Assembly (NCBI GenBank): GCA_016763255.1
Contig: JAESUA010000277.1
Location: 1 to 7,857, forward strand
Reading direction: 5' to 3'
DNA length: 7,857 nucleotides
DNA from: Magnetovibrio sp.
Lineage (GTDB): Bacteria; Pseudomonadota; Alphaproteobacteria; Rhodospirillales; Magnetovibrionaceae
The translations under genes and the position numbers were made by a program. Below the pieces are notes generated by a model. The model was not told the origin of the DNA and made no database searches. It was given only the letters and a program-made list of their open reading frames with translations. Positions 1 through 6,663 of this stretch are shown here, one piece after another (position 1 is the first letter of the stretch; each line of letters opens with the position of its first letter).

Positions 1-1920
1 CTTTTGGTGGTCATCATCATCGTCAATTTCGGGGGTCTTTTGGTTACCGAGAAAATTTCCGATACGCAGCAAGGCTTGGTCGCGCACACACACCGTGTGC
101 TTGCAAACAGCAACAGCCTGTTGGGCAACTTACGCGACGCGGAAACCGGACAGCGCGGATTTCTTCTCACCGACCAAGCAAGCTATCTTGAGCCCTACGA
201 GATCGGCACGCAAGAGGCGCGGGCCATACTTCAGCTGCTCAAGGAACAGACCGCCGACAATCCGGTGCAGCAGGACCGCTTGACGATTGTTCAAAACTTG
301 ATGGCCAAAAAATTCATCGAGCTGGCCCATACCATCCGCCTTGCCGAGAACGGTCGGCGCGACGAAAGTCTGGCCATCGTCAAACGTGGCCGGGGCAAAC
401 AGGTGATGGATGAAATTCGCACGCTTATGGCTGTGTTTCATCAGGAAGAAGAACGCCTTCTGCAAGAGCGCAAGTTAAAGCTCGAACAGAACCATCAGAT
501 CATCAATTTGTTGTACATATCCGAATTGGTTTTATTGGTGGCGCTTGTCGGGTTTATCGCCAGTCGCGTACAGAAAACTTTGGTTAACCCAATCGCCGAA
601 TTGACGCGATACACCCGCAACATGGCCAGCGGCCAGCAAAGCAAAGATATTCACATCGTCGGCAATGATGAAATCGGTGAATTGGCGGAGGCTTATAATA
701 CCATGCGCCGGCAAGTCGTGGAGCGTACACGGGAGCTCAAGAATCAGTCCCATCTTGATCAGGCTTTCAGCCATGCGGTCACCGCCTGTACGTCGAGCCA
801 AGACATGGTCACAGCCCTGTCCAATGTAATGATGGTCCACGCATTGCATCACCCATCGCCGATCGGGGCGATTTACCTGCTTGATGAAGAGTCCGGCACG
901 CTCAACATATTGGTGTCGCACGGCGTATCCGATGATGTACCCCAGTCCGTTCCCGCCACCAGCGGGTTGATCGGCCAAGCCTTCATCGATGATGAACCGG
1001 TGGTGGTTGATGCCAAGGTTGCCATGGGATTCTCCATCGATGTCGGCGTGGCTAAATTGGAGCCCCGGGCCGTGGTCTTGCAACCGATAAGTTACAGTGG
1101 CCATAAGCTGGGTATTTTGGTCTTGGTGTATACCCAACATCCGGGCACGCGCGACCTGCAATACATCGGCAATCTGGTAGACCAATTCGCCATGACTATC
1201 GTCAACGCGCGCAACAGCCAACAGCTGAAGTATGAAATCGGCGTCAAAAATCGATTCTTTTCGATTATCTCCCATGATCTTAAAAGTCCGTTCACCGCAC
1301 TTTTGGGCTTCACCAAGCTGATGGCGAATACCCCCGAAAAATTGGGTACAGAAAAACTCGTTGCGTATGCTGGATCGGTCAATGAGGCCGCGGAACAGGT
1401 TTACGAGCTTATGCACAACTTGCTGGAATGGTCGCGGTTGCAAATGGAAGGCAATGAGGTCGAGCCGGAGGTGTTCTCCTTGCGCGGTGCGGCTGAAGAC
1501 ACCATCACCGTCTTGAAGCCCCTTGCCAAAGCAAAAAATATTCATCTGAACTGCATGATCGAGGTGCAAAAAGCGTATGCCGATCGTGAAATGGTTATGA
1601 CGGTGATCCGCAACCTTATCGCAAACGCGATTAAGTTTTCATCCGATGGCGGCACGGTCGAGGTGTCGTCGCACTTAAGCGATGGAGCGGTGGTGGTGAG
1701 TGTGTCTGACAGCGGCGTCGGCATGTCCAAAAAACACGCTGACAAAGTCTTTGCCTTGGATCAAAAAACCTCGACCATCGGAACGGCCGGGGAACATGGA
1801 ACCGGACTTGGACTGCCCTTGTGCAAGGATTTGCTGGAACGCAACGGCGGATCCATTTGGTTGGAAAGTGCCCCCACTAAGGGCACACAGGTGCATTTTT
1901 CGTTGCCCATCGCGAACTGA
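1..1920 (+). CDS. Sensor histidine kinase, CHASE3–HAMP–GAF–HisKA–HATPase (5' truncated)
   Basis: This is a membrane-bound two-component sensor kinase that would autophosphorylate on histidine and pass the phosphate to a response regulator not present here. The reading frame is open from base 1, so the true start lies upstream; residues below count from the TTG at 4. The window opens inside the first membrane segment (residues 1-14). A CHASE3 extracellular sensor follows, with its signature DAETGQRG at 45-52. A second membrane helix lies at about 169-188, HAMP at about 190-240 and a GAF domain at about 250-405. The HisKA H-box is SHDLKSPF with H424 as phosphoacceptor. The catalytic domain shows an N-box (N537, N541), a G1 box DSGVG at 569-573 and a G2 box GTGLGL at 599-604, so it should be active. 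No receiver domain is fused to the C terminus, and the input signal cannot be told from the sequence. Confidence 0.93.
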   Translation, partial: LLVVIIIVNFGGLLVTEKISDTQQGLVAHTHRVLANSNSLLGNLRDAETGQRGFLLTDQASYLEPYEIGTQEARAILQLLKEQTADNPVQQDRLTIVQNLMAKKFIELAHTIRLAENGRRDESLAIVKRGRGKQVMDEIRTLMAVFHQEEERLLQERKLKLEQNHQIINLLYISELVLLVALVGFIASRVQKTLVNPIAELTRYTRNMASGQQSKDIHIVGNDEIGELAEAYNTMRRQVVERTRELKNQSHLDQAFSHAVTACTSSQDMVTALSNVMMVHALHHPSPIGAIYLLDEESGTLNILVSHGVSDDVPQSVPATSGLIGQAFIDDEPVVVDAKVAMGFSIDVGVAKLEPRAVVLQPISYSGHKLGILVLVYTQHPGTRDLQYIGNLVDQFAMTIVNARNSQQLKYEIGVKNRFFSIISHDLKSPFTALLGFTKLMANTPEKLGTEKLVAYAGSVNEAAEQVYELMHNLLEWSRLQMEGNEVEPEVFSLRGAAEDTITVLKPLAKAKNIHLNCMIEVQKAYADREMVMTVIRNLIANAIKFSSDGGTVEVSSHLSDGAVVVSVSDSGVGMSKKHADKVFALDQKTSTIGTAGEHGTGLGLPLCKDLLERNGGSIWLESAPTKGTQVHFSLPIAN

Positions 1921-1976
1921 ACGCCATTTTTGCCCTCAGATGAGCCTCTCAAAACAACCACCATGCGCGCGCCAAC

Positions 1977-2007
1977 AAAAAAACTCCCCCGGATAGGACC
2001 AGGGGAG
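1977..2007 (-). terminator. Intrinsic terminator of the tRNA-Ala gene
   Basis: Read on the minus strand, CTCCCC (2002-2007) pairs with GGGGAG (1984-1989) around a loop of about 12 bases and is followed directly by seven T (1977-1983). This is a standard Rho-independent terminator. It begins about 29 bases past the tRNA 3' end. On the plus strand the stem has no following T run, so it should not terminate the histidine kinase transcript in the same way. Confidence 0.85.
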
Positions 2008-2036
2008 CTTGATAAATTTGGCGGAGCCTCTTGAAA

Positions 2037-2112
<76 letters not shown>

Positions 2113-2128
2113 ATATGCATGGTTGGGC

Positions 2129-2158
2129 AGTATATCGAGTGTCGCATGAGGCTGTCAC
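2129..2158 (-). promoter_or_regulatory. Likely sigma-70-type promoter of tRNA-Ala
   Basis: On the minus strand, a GTGACA -35-like hexamer (2153-2158) lies 18 bases before TATACT (2129-2134), a good -10 match. Transcription would start near 2122, giving a short leader of about 10 bases before the mature tRNA 5' end at 2112. The call rests on consensus matching and position only. Confidence 0.55.
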
Positions 2159-2270
2159 CAATTGAATGCATCGATCCCTTCTGAAGCAATCGGCGCACTA
2201 GACCTTGCCTGTGGCCCTCAGGGGGCATAAGTTCTGGGGGCATTTTTTAAATCAAGTGGTGGCCTTTCTT

Positions 2271-2570
2271 ATGGACGTGGTTCTAATTCCCTTATTGCAA
2301 ACTCTTTTTGTCGTCATTGACCTGTATGTTTGGGTCGTGTTGGCGGGTGTGGTGCTCAGCTGGCTGACGGCGTTTGGTGTGATTAACACCCACAATAAAT
2401 TCGTCAACATGCTCAGCGATGTCATCTATCGTATGACTGAACCGGTGCTGCGTCCGATCCGCAAAATCTTGCCGGATTTTGGCGCGGTGGATCTGTCGCC
2501 GATTGCCCTGATTTTGGTGCTGATGTTCTTGCAAACTTTTATTGATCGTCTGGCTTCGAGCCTTGTGTGA
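2271..2570 (+). CDS. yggT: YggT family integral membrane protein
   Basis: This 99-residue inner-membrane protein belongs to the YggT family. Members occur widely in bacteria and are linked by context or genetics to envelope, division or osmotic functions, with no settled biochemical role. A first hydrophobic block (residues 4-37) contains the family motif VVLSWL. A polar loop with TEPVLRPIRKILP (56-68) follows, then a second helix SPIALILVLMFLQTFI (76-91), so the usual YggT repeat unit is complete. The ATG at 2271 is preferred: the longer reading from TTG at 2205 adds 22 residues resembling no part of the family. The Shine-Dalgarno is weak (GTGGTGG about 9 bases upstream). A possible but poor plus-strand promoter (TTGAAT at 2162, AGCAAT at 2185) lies upstream. 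The stop overlaps the next start as GTGA. Confidence 0.9.
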   Translation: MDVVLIPLLQTLFVVIDLYVWVVLAGVVLSWLTAFGVINTHNKFVNMLSDVIYRMTEPVLRPIRKILPDFGAVDLSPIALILVLMFLQTFIDRLASSLV

Positions 2571-2905
2571 GGCATCTGCCGCGCGCTTTGTTTGAGCCCA
2601 CGGCGAAGGGTTTGCGGGTGCGCATTCGGTTGACGCCCGCAGGAAGGCACGATGGCATCAATGGTTTGATGCACGACGTGGATGGCTGCGCGGTGCTTAA
2701 GGCCAGCGTCACCAAAGCGCCCGAAGACGGCAAGGCCAACGCGGCGCTGATCAAGTTGCTGGCCAAGAACTGGAAGGTGGCAAAATCCACCATCGAGATC
2801 ATTCAAGGCCACACCAGCCGCAACAAAGTCCTGCTGATTGCGGGCGATGCGGCGAATTTGCAAAAAATCATCGGCATCTGGTTGGATGACCAAGGTTACG
2901 TCTAA
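2567..2905 (+). CDS. yggU: DUF167 / YggU family protein
   Basis: This is a small soluble protein of 112 residues in the DUF167 (YggU) family, whose biochemical function is unknown. The family pattern is clear: a beta strand GLRVRIRLTP near the N terminus, then the hallmark APEDGKANAALIKLLA, then IEIIQGHTSRNKVLLI. The GTG start at 2567 shares four bases (GTGA) with the yggT stop, which implies translational coupling; no ATG is available upstream of the conserved core. yggT and yggU are commonly adjacent in proteobacteria, which supports both calls. folD follows 15 bases after the stop. Confidence 0.9.
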   Translation: MRHLPRALFEPTAKGLRVRIRLTPAGRHDGINGLMHDVDGCAVLKASVTKAPEDGKANAALIKLLAKNWKVAKSTIEIIQGHTSRNKVLLIAGDAANLQKIIGIWLDDQGYV

Positions 2906-2920
2906 AGGAGAATTTGGCAC

Positions 2921-3820
2921 ATGAGCGAAGCACAACGGATCGATGGCCGGGCGTTTGCCGAAGGCCTGCGCGGCCGCGTCACCAGCCAAGTCACAAAGCT
3001 GAAACAAGCCCACGCGATCACCCCTGGCTTGGCCGTGGTATTGTTGGGCGAAGACCCGGCATCGCAAGTTTATGTGCGCAATAAAGGTGTGCAGACGGTC
3101 GAATGTGGGATGAACTCGTACACCCATAAACTCGATATCGAGACATCCGAAACTGACCTTCTGGCGCTGGTTCAAAAGCTCAATGCAGATGACGCCGTGC
3201 ATGGCATCTTGGTGCAGTTGCCGCTGCCCAGCCATATCGATGAGGCCAAGGTGATCAACGCCATCGACCCCAACAAAGATGTCGACGGTTTCCACGTGAT
3301 CAATTCCGGGCGTCTCGCCACTGGCCAAGACGCGATGGTGCCGTGCACGCCTTCGGGCTGCATCATGTTGATCAAGGATCAGCTCGGTGATGACCTTTCG
3401 GGCAAGCGCGCGGTGGTTGTCGGGCGTTCCAACATCGTTGGCAAGCCGGTGGCGCAATTGCTGCTCAATGAAAATTGCACCGTGACCATCGCCCATTCAC
3501 GCACCAAAGATTTGCCCGGCGAATGCCGAAACGCCGACATCTTGATTGCCGCCGTGGGCGTGCCGCAATTGGTCAAGGGCGAATGGATCAAGCCCGGCGC
3601 GTGCGTGATCGATGTGGGCGTCAACCGTATCGCTGCCCCCGAACGCGGTGAAGGCAAAACCCGTTTGGTCGGCGATGTGGATTATGACGCGGCCGCACAA
3701 GTTGCCGGCTCAATCACCCCGGTGCCCGGCGGTGTCGGCCCGATGACCATCGCGGTGCTTTTGGCCAGCACGCTCAAGGCCTGTTGCCGGATTCATGGTG
3801 TGGACGTGCCCGAAGCATAA
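2921..3820 (+). CDS. folD: Bifunctional methylenetetrahydrofolate dehydrogenase/methenyltetrahydrofolate cyclohydrolase
   Basis: FolD interconverts 5,10-methylene-THF, 5,10-methenyl-THF and 10-formyl-THF in the cytoplasm, using NADP+. It supplies one-carbon units for purines and initiator fMet-tRNA. At 299 residues it is full length. Visible motifs are the YVRNK segment with Y51 and K55 (the catalytic Tyr/Lys pair of the family), QLPLP at 99-103, KDVDGF with DVDGF at 120-124, the dinucleotide-binding stretch [16 protein letters not shown] at 161-176, and the C-terminal signature PGGVGPMT at 269-276. A strong AAAGGAG Shine-Dalgarno precedes the ATG at 2921. It is the central gene of the yggT–yggU–folD–GNAT–nnrU run. 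Nothing is missing or unusual. Confidence 0.98.
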   Translation: MSEAQRIDGRAFAEGLRGRVTSQVTKLKQAHAITPGLAVVLLGEDPASQVYVRNKGVQTVECGMNSYTHKLDIETSETDLLALVQKLNADDAVHGILVQLPLPSHIDEAKVINAIDPNKDVDGFHVINSGRLATGQDAMVPCTPSGCIMLIKDQLGDDLSGKRAVVVGRSNIVGKPVAQLLLNENCTVTIAHSRTKDLPGECRNADILIAAVGVPQLVKGEWIKPGACVIDVGVNRIAAPERGEGKTRLVGDVDYDAAAQVAGSITPVPGGVGPMTIAVLLASTLKACCRIHGVDVPEA

Positions 3821-3839
3821 ATTTGGGGATTAACAAAGC

Positions 3840-3846
3840 AGGAGGT
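3840..3846 (+). promoter_or_regulatory. Strong ribosome binding site of the GNAT gene
   Basis: AGGAGGT, fully complementary to the 16S rRNA anti-Shine-Dalgarno core, lies 7 bases before the ATG at 3854. It fixes that start and implies that this gene is translated independently, although it sits inside the operon. Confidence 0.85.
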
Positions 3847-3853
3847 CTGGACC

Positions 3854-4348
3854 ATGGAGGTGCTTGGCTACATTCCGGTGTTCTCCCAAGGTGTTGCCGA
3901 TTTGATCGTGCCCATCCAGCGCGAAGAATTTGGCATCGAGATCACCTATCAAGACCAGCCCGATCTGCAAGACATCGCCGGTTTTTATCAAAATGGAACC
4001 GGTAATTTCTGGGTCGCGCTGGACGGCAGCCAAGTGGTTGGCACCATCGCGCTTAAAGACATCGGCGAAAATCAAACCGCGCTGCGCAAAATGTTCGTCG
4101 CCCCCAGCCATCGTGGCAAAGACAAAGGCGTGGCGGCCGAACTGCTCACCACCTTGCTGGGTCATGCCAAGATGGTCGGCCTCAAAGATATCTTCCTCGG
4201 CACCACCGCAGAATTTTTGGCCGCGCATAAATTTTATGAAAAGCACGGTTTTGATTTGATTGAGGCGAACGATTTGCCGCAAAGTTTTCCGCGCATGGCG
4301 GTGGACACACGTTTTTATCGCCTGGACATAAGGTCCGTTGAAGCATGA
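3854..4348 (+). CDS. GNAT family N-acetyltransferase
   Basis: This 164-residue protein has the GNAT fold, which transfers an acetyl group from acetyl-CoA to an amine. Residues 55-70 form the central strands (WVALDGSQVVGTIAL). Motif A is LRKMFVAPSHRGKDKGVAAELL, with the acetyl-CoA pyrophosphate loop at about 87-94. The loop is one residue longer than the textbook RGxGxG form, reading RGKDKGVA, a variant I believe is also found in close relatives. Motif B is AHKFYEKHGF, with H125, Y128 and G132. The substrate cannot be told from the sequence. The start follows an exceptionally good Shine-Dalgarno at 3840-3846. The stop overlaps the next start as ATGA, so it is probably coupled to the nnrU-like gene. 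Its lead sits 33 bases after folD. Confidence 0.9.
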   Translation: MEVLGYIPVFSQGVADLIVPIQREEFGIEITYQDQPDLQDIAGFYQNGTGNFWVALDGSQVVGTIALKDIGENQTALRKMFVAPSHRGKDKGVAAELLTTLLGHAKMVGLKDIFLGTTAEFLAAHKFYEKHGFDLIEANDLPQSFPRMAVDTRFYRLDIRSVEA

Positions 4349-5028
4349 GTAACTTGCTGTTTGCCATCGCCGTATTCATCGCCTTTCACATGATTCCGGC
4401 CATCGGTTCGGTGCGCAATCGGCTGATCGCGATGGTCGGCAAACCGGCTTACATTGCCAGCTATTCACTTTTGTCCATCGCCATTTTGGTGTGGGTAAGT
4501 TTTGCCTTTGTGGCAGCCGACACAGATATTTTGTGGCCGCAATGGCCGTGGACGAGGTGGCTACCGGTGTTGAGCATGCCGTTGGCGGCCCTGTTTTTGA
4601 TTGGCGCGTTAAGCGAGCCCAATCCGCTTTCGGTGGGCGTTAAGGCCGAAAAGTTCGATTCGCAAAATCCCGGCATCGTTTCGATCACCCGGCACCCGCT
4701 GATCTGGGGTTTGCTGTTTTGGTCGGTGGCGCACATCGCGCCCAACGGCGACACCGTGGCGGTGTTGCTGTTTGGATTGCTTTCCGTGTTGGGGCTGATG
4801 GGGCCCATCAGCCTCGATCACAAAATGCGCAAAAGTTTGGGTGAGGAGCAATGGCGACGGCTCAGCGCACCAACCTCCTCAATCCCGTTCTGGGCGATCA
4901 TCCGCGGCCGCACCCGGCTTGATTTGAAGGGCATCGGACTCTGGCGCATTGTGTTGGCGGCGGTGGTTTACATGGCGCTGTTGCACGGCCACGAACTTGT
5001 GATCGGGGTGTCGCCGTTTCCGGTTTGA
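4345..5028 (+). CDS. NnrU family membrane protein
   Basis: This 227-residue integral membrane protein belongs to the NnrU family, named for a gene linked to nitrite and nitric oxide reduction in Rhodobacter; the plant carotenoid isomerase Z-ISO is a related heme-containing member. Hydrophobic segments occupy about 3-20, 35-58, 72-90, 120-132, 138-158 and 205-225. The family signature TRHPLIWGLLFWSVAHIAPNGD spans about 115-136. H15, H117 and H130 are conserved-type histidines that could bind heme, by analogy only. The start at 4345 overlaps the GNAT stop by four bases. No denitrification gene is nearby, so a role in nitrogen oxide metabolism cannot be inferred from context. It is the last gene of the operon; the next gene begins after a regulatory gap. 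Confidence 0.88.
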   Translation: MSNLLFAIAVFIAFHMIPAIGSVRNRLIAMVGKPAYIASYSLLSIAILVWVSFAFVAADTDILWPQWPWTRWLPVLSMPLAALFLIGALSEPNPLSVGVKAEKFDSQNPGIVSITRHPLIWGLLFWSVAHIAPNGDTVAVLLFGLLSVLGLMGPISLDHKMRKSLGEEQWRRLSAPTSSIPFWAIIRGRTRLDLKGIGLWRIVLAAVVYMALLHGHELVIGVSPFPV

Positions 5029-5052
5029 GGTGGCTTTAAGTCATGATATGTT
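5025..5052 (+). promoter_or_regulatory. Possible promoter of the arsR–permease operon
   Basis: A -35-like TTGAGG (5025-5030) overlaps the end of the nnrU-like gene and is followed after 16 bases by a -10-like TATGTT (5047-5052). The proposed -10 runs into the first half-site of the palindromic operator, as expected for repression by blocking RNA polymerase. Matches to consensus are moderate. Confidence 0.4.
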
Positions 5053-5071
5053 CATATGAACAACTGTTCAT
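5049..5071. promoter_or_regulatory. ArsR/SmtB-type operator with overlapping palindromes
   Basis: TGTTCATATGAACA (5049-5062) is a perfect 14-base palindrome. Its right arm ATGAACA (5056-5062) also pairs across two bases with a third half-site TGTTCAT (5065-5071). This gives three half-sites and two overlapping inverted repeats in 23 bases. TGAACA/TGTTCA half-sites are typical of operators bound by metal-sensing SmtB/CzrA-type repressors. The site lies just upstream of the ArsR start and overlaps the proposed -10, so autoregulation is likely. Confidence 0.75.
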
Positions 5072-5084
5072 GTGAGTGCGCCCA

Positions 5085-5381
5085 ATGACCCCTGATCAAA
5101 ACACCGAACTGGCCGAAATCTTTCGTTTGTTGGGCGATGCCAACCGTTTGTCCATCGTGCTGAGCTGCCTCGATACGCCCATCGGCGTCGGCGATTTGGC
5201 GAAAAGCCTGGGCCTCAGCCAATCCTTAGTAAGCCATCATCTACGATTGTTGCGCGCCGCGCGTTTGGTGCGTGGTGAGCGCGATGGGAAATTTGTGCGC
5301 TACGTCGCAGCGGATGATCATGTACGCGCTATGCTCAAAAACATGACCGCGCATATTGATGAGGAGTGCGGTGATGATTGA
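5085..5381 (+). CDS. ArsR/SmtB family metal-responsive repressor (alpha-5 zinc-type site)
   Basis: This dimeric winged-helix repressor of about 98 residues would leave its operator when metal binds. The HTH is DLAKSLGLSQSLVSHHLRLL and the wing is GERDGKFVRY. The C-terminal helix reads DDHVRAMLKNMTAHIDEE. Spacing D-x-H, then 11 residues to a second His, then H-x-x-E, equals the alpha-5 zinc ligand set of SmtB (D104, H106, H117, E120); here the ligands are D77, H79, H90 and E93. The arsenic-type ELCVCDL cysteines are absent (TPIGVGDL instead), so arsenite sensing is unlikely. Zinc is the best guess; cobalt or nickel is possible. ATG 5085 is chosen, but GTG 5076 in the same frame would add three residues. 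An embedded GAGGAG near the 3' end serves the overlapping permease gene. Confidence 0.9.
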   Translation: MTPDQNTELAEIFRLLGDANRLSIVLSCLDTPIGVGDLAKSLGLSQSLVSHHLRLLRAARLVRGERDGKFVRYVAADDHVRAMLKNMTAHIDEECGDD

Positions 5382-6447
5382 AACTCTGACATCTATCGCT
5401 CTTTCGACCTGGGCCATGTATCTCGACGCCGCGCTGTGGCTGGTGGTCGGCATCGTCGCGGCGGGGCTGATCCATGCCTTGATGCCACCAGGTTTACTGG
5501 GCAAGTTTTTGGGTGGTAATGGCACTTCATCTGTCATCAAGGCGGCGTTGATTGGTGCGCCGTTACCATTGTGTTCGTGCGGTGTTTTACCAGCCGCCGT
5601 GGGGTTGCGCAAAGACGGTGCAAGCAAGGGCGCGACGGTGTCGTTTTTGATCGCCACGCCCGAAACCGGACCTGACAGTGTGGCGCTGAGTTATGCGTTA
5701 TTGGGCCCGTTCATGGCCATTGCCCGGCCCATCGCGGCCATAGTGAGCGCCATCTTCGCAGGCCTTTTAACCAACTTTTTTGTCCGTGGTGAGGGCACGG
5801 TGCCCCCCGGGGGGAGCGGGGGGCAGGGTGCCCCGGCCATTTCTTTGCCGGACACCTCGTGTTGTGGCGATCATCATCATGATGAGCGGCCAAAAACATT
5901 CGCCGCTCGAACTTGGGGCGGGATCCGTTATGCCTTCACCGACATCATGGACGACATCGCCTTGTGGCTGGTGATCGGGATCGTTTTGGCGGGCACGGTG
6001 TCGGCACTATTTGAGCCCCAAGCGCTGGCCGCTTATGGTTCGGGCATCGGCGCGATGCTGATTATGTTGGCGGTGGGCGTGCCGATTTACGTCTGCGCCA
6101 CCGCCTCAACCCCCATCGCTGCCGGCCTGATGGCGGTGGGTGTGTCGCCCGGCGCGGCGTTGGTATTCCTGCTCGCCGGACCGGCTACCAATATTGCGAC
6201 GCTGGGCGTGGTCGGCAAAGACCTCGGCCCCCGCGCCTTAACCGGATACCTGCTCGGCATCGCCCTAAGCGCCCAGGCCGCAGGCCTCATCACAGATGCC
6301 CTGTTGGCGGTGATGAACATCGACATCCAGGTGCAAATGGGCGCGGCAGGCGCGGCGGTGCCAGAGCTGCTCAAGCTCGCAACCGCCGTGCTGTTGACGC
6401 CATTTTTCCTGCTTTCCCTATGGCGAACCCTGATCCGCAACGCATAA
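5374..6447 (+). CDS. SO_0444 family Cu/Zn efflux permease
   Basis: This 357-residue inner-membrane permease resembles the SO_0444 family of putative copper/zinc exporters, a branch of the DUF318/ArsP-like permeases. It has two homologous halves. The first carries PLPLCSCGVLP at 63-73 (C67, C69) and SFLIATPETGPDS at 90-102. The second carries PIYVCATASTP (C241) and AGPATNIATLG from 268. Between them, after about residue 139, lies a Gly/Pro-rich stretch and a Cys/His cluster, SCCGDHHHDE (C163, C164, H167-H169, D170, E171), which could capture metal. ATG 5374 follows GAGGAG (5361-5366) by 7 bases and overlaps the arsR stop by 8 bases, so the two are translationally coupled. The adjacent alpha-5-type ArsR and operator support metal export over arsenic transport. 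The substrate is not proven. Confidence 0.88.
   Translation: MIETLTSIALSTWAMYLDAALWLVVGIVAAGLIHALMPPGLLGKFLGGNGTSSVIKAALIGAPLPLCSCGVLPAAVGLRKDGASKGATVSFLIATPETGPDSVALSYALLGPFMAIARPIAAIVSAIFAGLLTNFFVRGEGTVPPGGSGGQGAPAISLPDTSCCGDHHHDERPKTFAARTWGGIRYAFTDIMDDIALWLVIGIVLAGTVSALFEPQALAAYGSGIGAMLIMLAVGVPIYVCATASTPIAAGLMAVGVSPGAALVFLLAGPATNIATLGVVGKDLGPRALTGYLLGIALSAQAAGLITDALLAVMNIDIQVQMGAAGAAVPELLKLATAVLLTPFFLLSLWRTLIRNA
5793..5834. repeat. GC-rich inverted repeats inside the permease gene
   Basis: Nested inverted repeats occur within the linker codons: TGCCCCCC (5801-5808) against GGGGGGCA (5818-5825), GGGCAC (5793-5798) against GTGCCC (5800-5805), and the palindrome CCCCCCGGGGGG (5803-5814). They encode the Gly/Pro linker between the two permease halves. 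They could form a stable mRNA hairpin, but may simply reflect repeated GGG/CCC codons. Confidence 0.6.
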
Positions 6448-6464
6448 GCTTATGCCCCTAGATT

Positions 6465-6567
6465 GTCATGGCGAGAAACGAAGTGACGACGCCATCCAGA
6501 GCCGCACCCACAAACATTCGTCGTAACGCCCCCTGGATTGCCACGGCCCTTCGGCCCTCGCAATGAC
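6465..6567 (+). repeat. Interspersed structured repeat, copy 1
   Basis: This 103-base element has imperfect inverted ends (GTCATGGCGAG and CTCGCAATGAC) and a second inner inverted pair (CATCCAG and CTGGATTG), so the whole unit can fold back. It contains a small hairpin GGCC-CTTC-GGCC near its right end. It is the same family and orientation as copy 2 at 7451. Relative to that copy it carries about 13 extra bases in the middle. It starts 17 bases after the permease stop, suggesting a role at the transcript 3' end, or preferred insertion there. No coding capacity is evident, so it resembles a non-autonomous REP/MITE-like element common in alphaproteobacterial genomes. Confidence 0.85.
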
Positions 6568-6663
6568 GATAAAGCGCTGGATTTATTTATCGCCCCATCC
6601 CAGTGGCGCGACCTGCGCAAGCGGTGGTAGCATACGCGCGTATCACAACGCGTGGGAATGCTT
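6567..6663 (+). other. Intergenic region before the frameshifted gene
   Basis: No gene is seen here. CGATAAA (6567-6573) and TTTATCG (6586-6592) could form a 7-bp stem, but without a T run it is a poor terminator. ATACGCGCGTAT (6632-6643) is a perfect 12-base palindrome about 20 bases before the next start and might be an operator. No convincing promoter could be assigned. Confidence 0.4.

Noticed and set aside
532..1569. Long open frame on the minus strand inside the histidine kinase
   Set aside because: It lies wholly opposite a kinase with every catalytic motif intact, and its translation shows no recognisable domain; it is a shadow of codon bias.
2205..2270. Extended N terminus of yggT from a TTG codon
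   Set aside because: The extra 22 residues do not resemble the family, and the ATG at 2271 begins directly at the conserved hydrophobic block.
2426..3496. Long minus-strand open frame of 356 codons opposite yggT, yggU and folD
   Set aside because: It runs across three well-supported plus-strand genes, and its translation has no coherent fold or membrane pattern.
5085..6447. Arsenic resistance (ArsR plus ArsP) interpretation
   Set aside because: The regulator lacks the arsenic-binding cysteine motif and has the alpha-5 zinc-type ligands, and the permease resembles the SO_0444 branch; no arsC or arsB gene is present.
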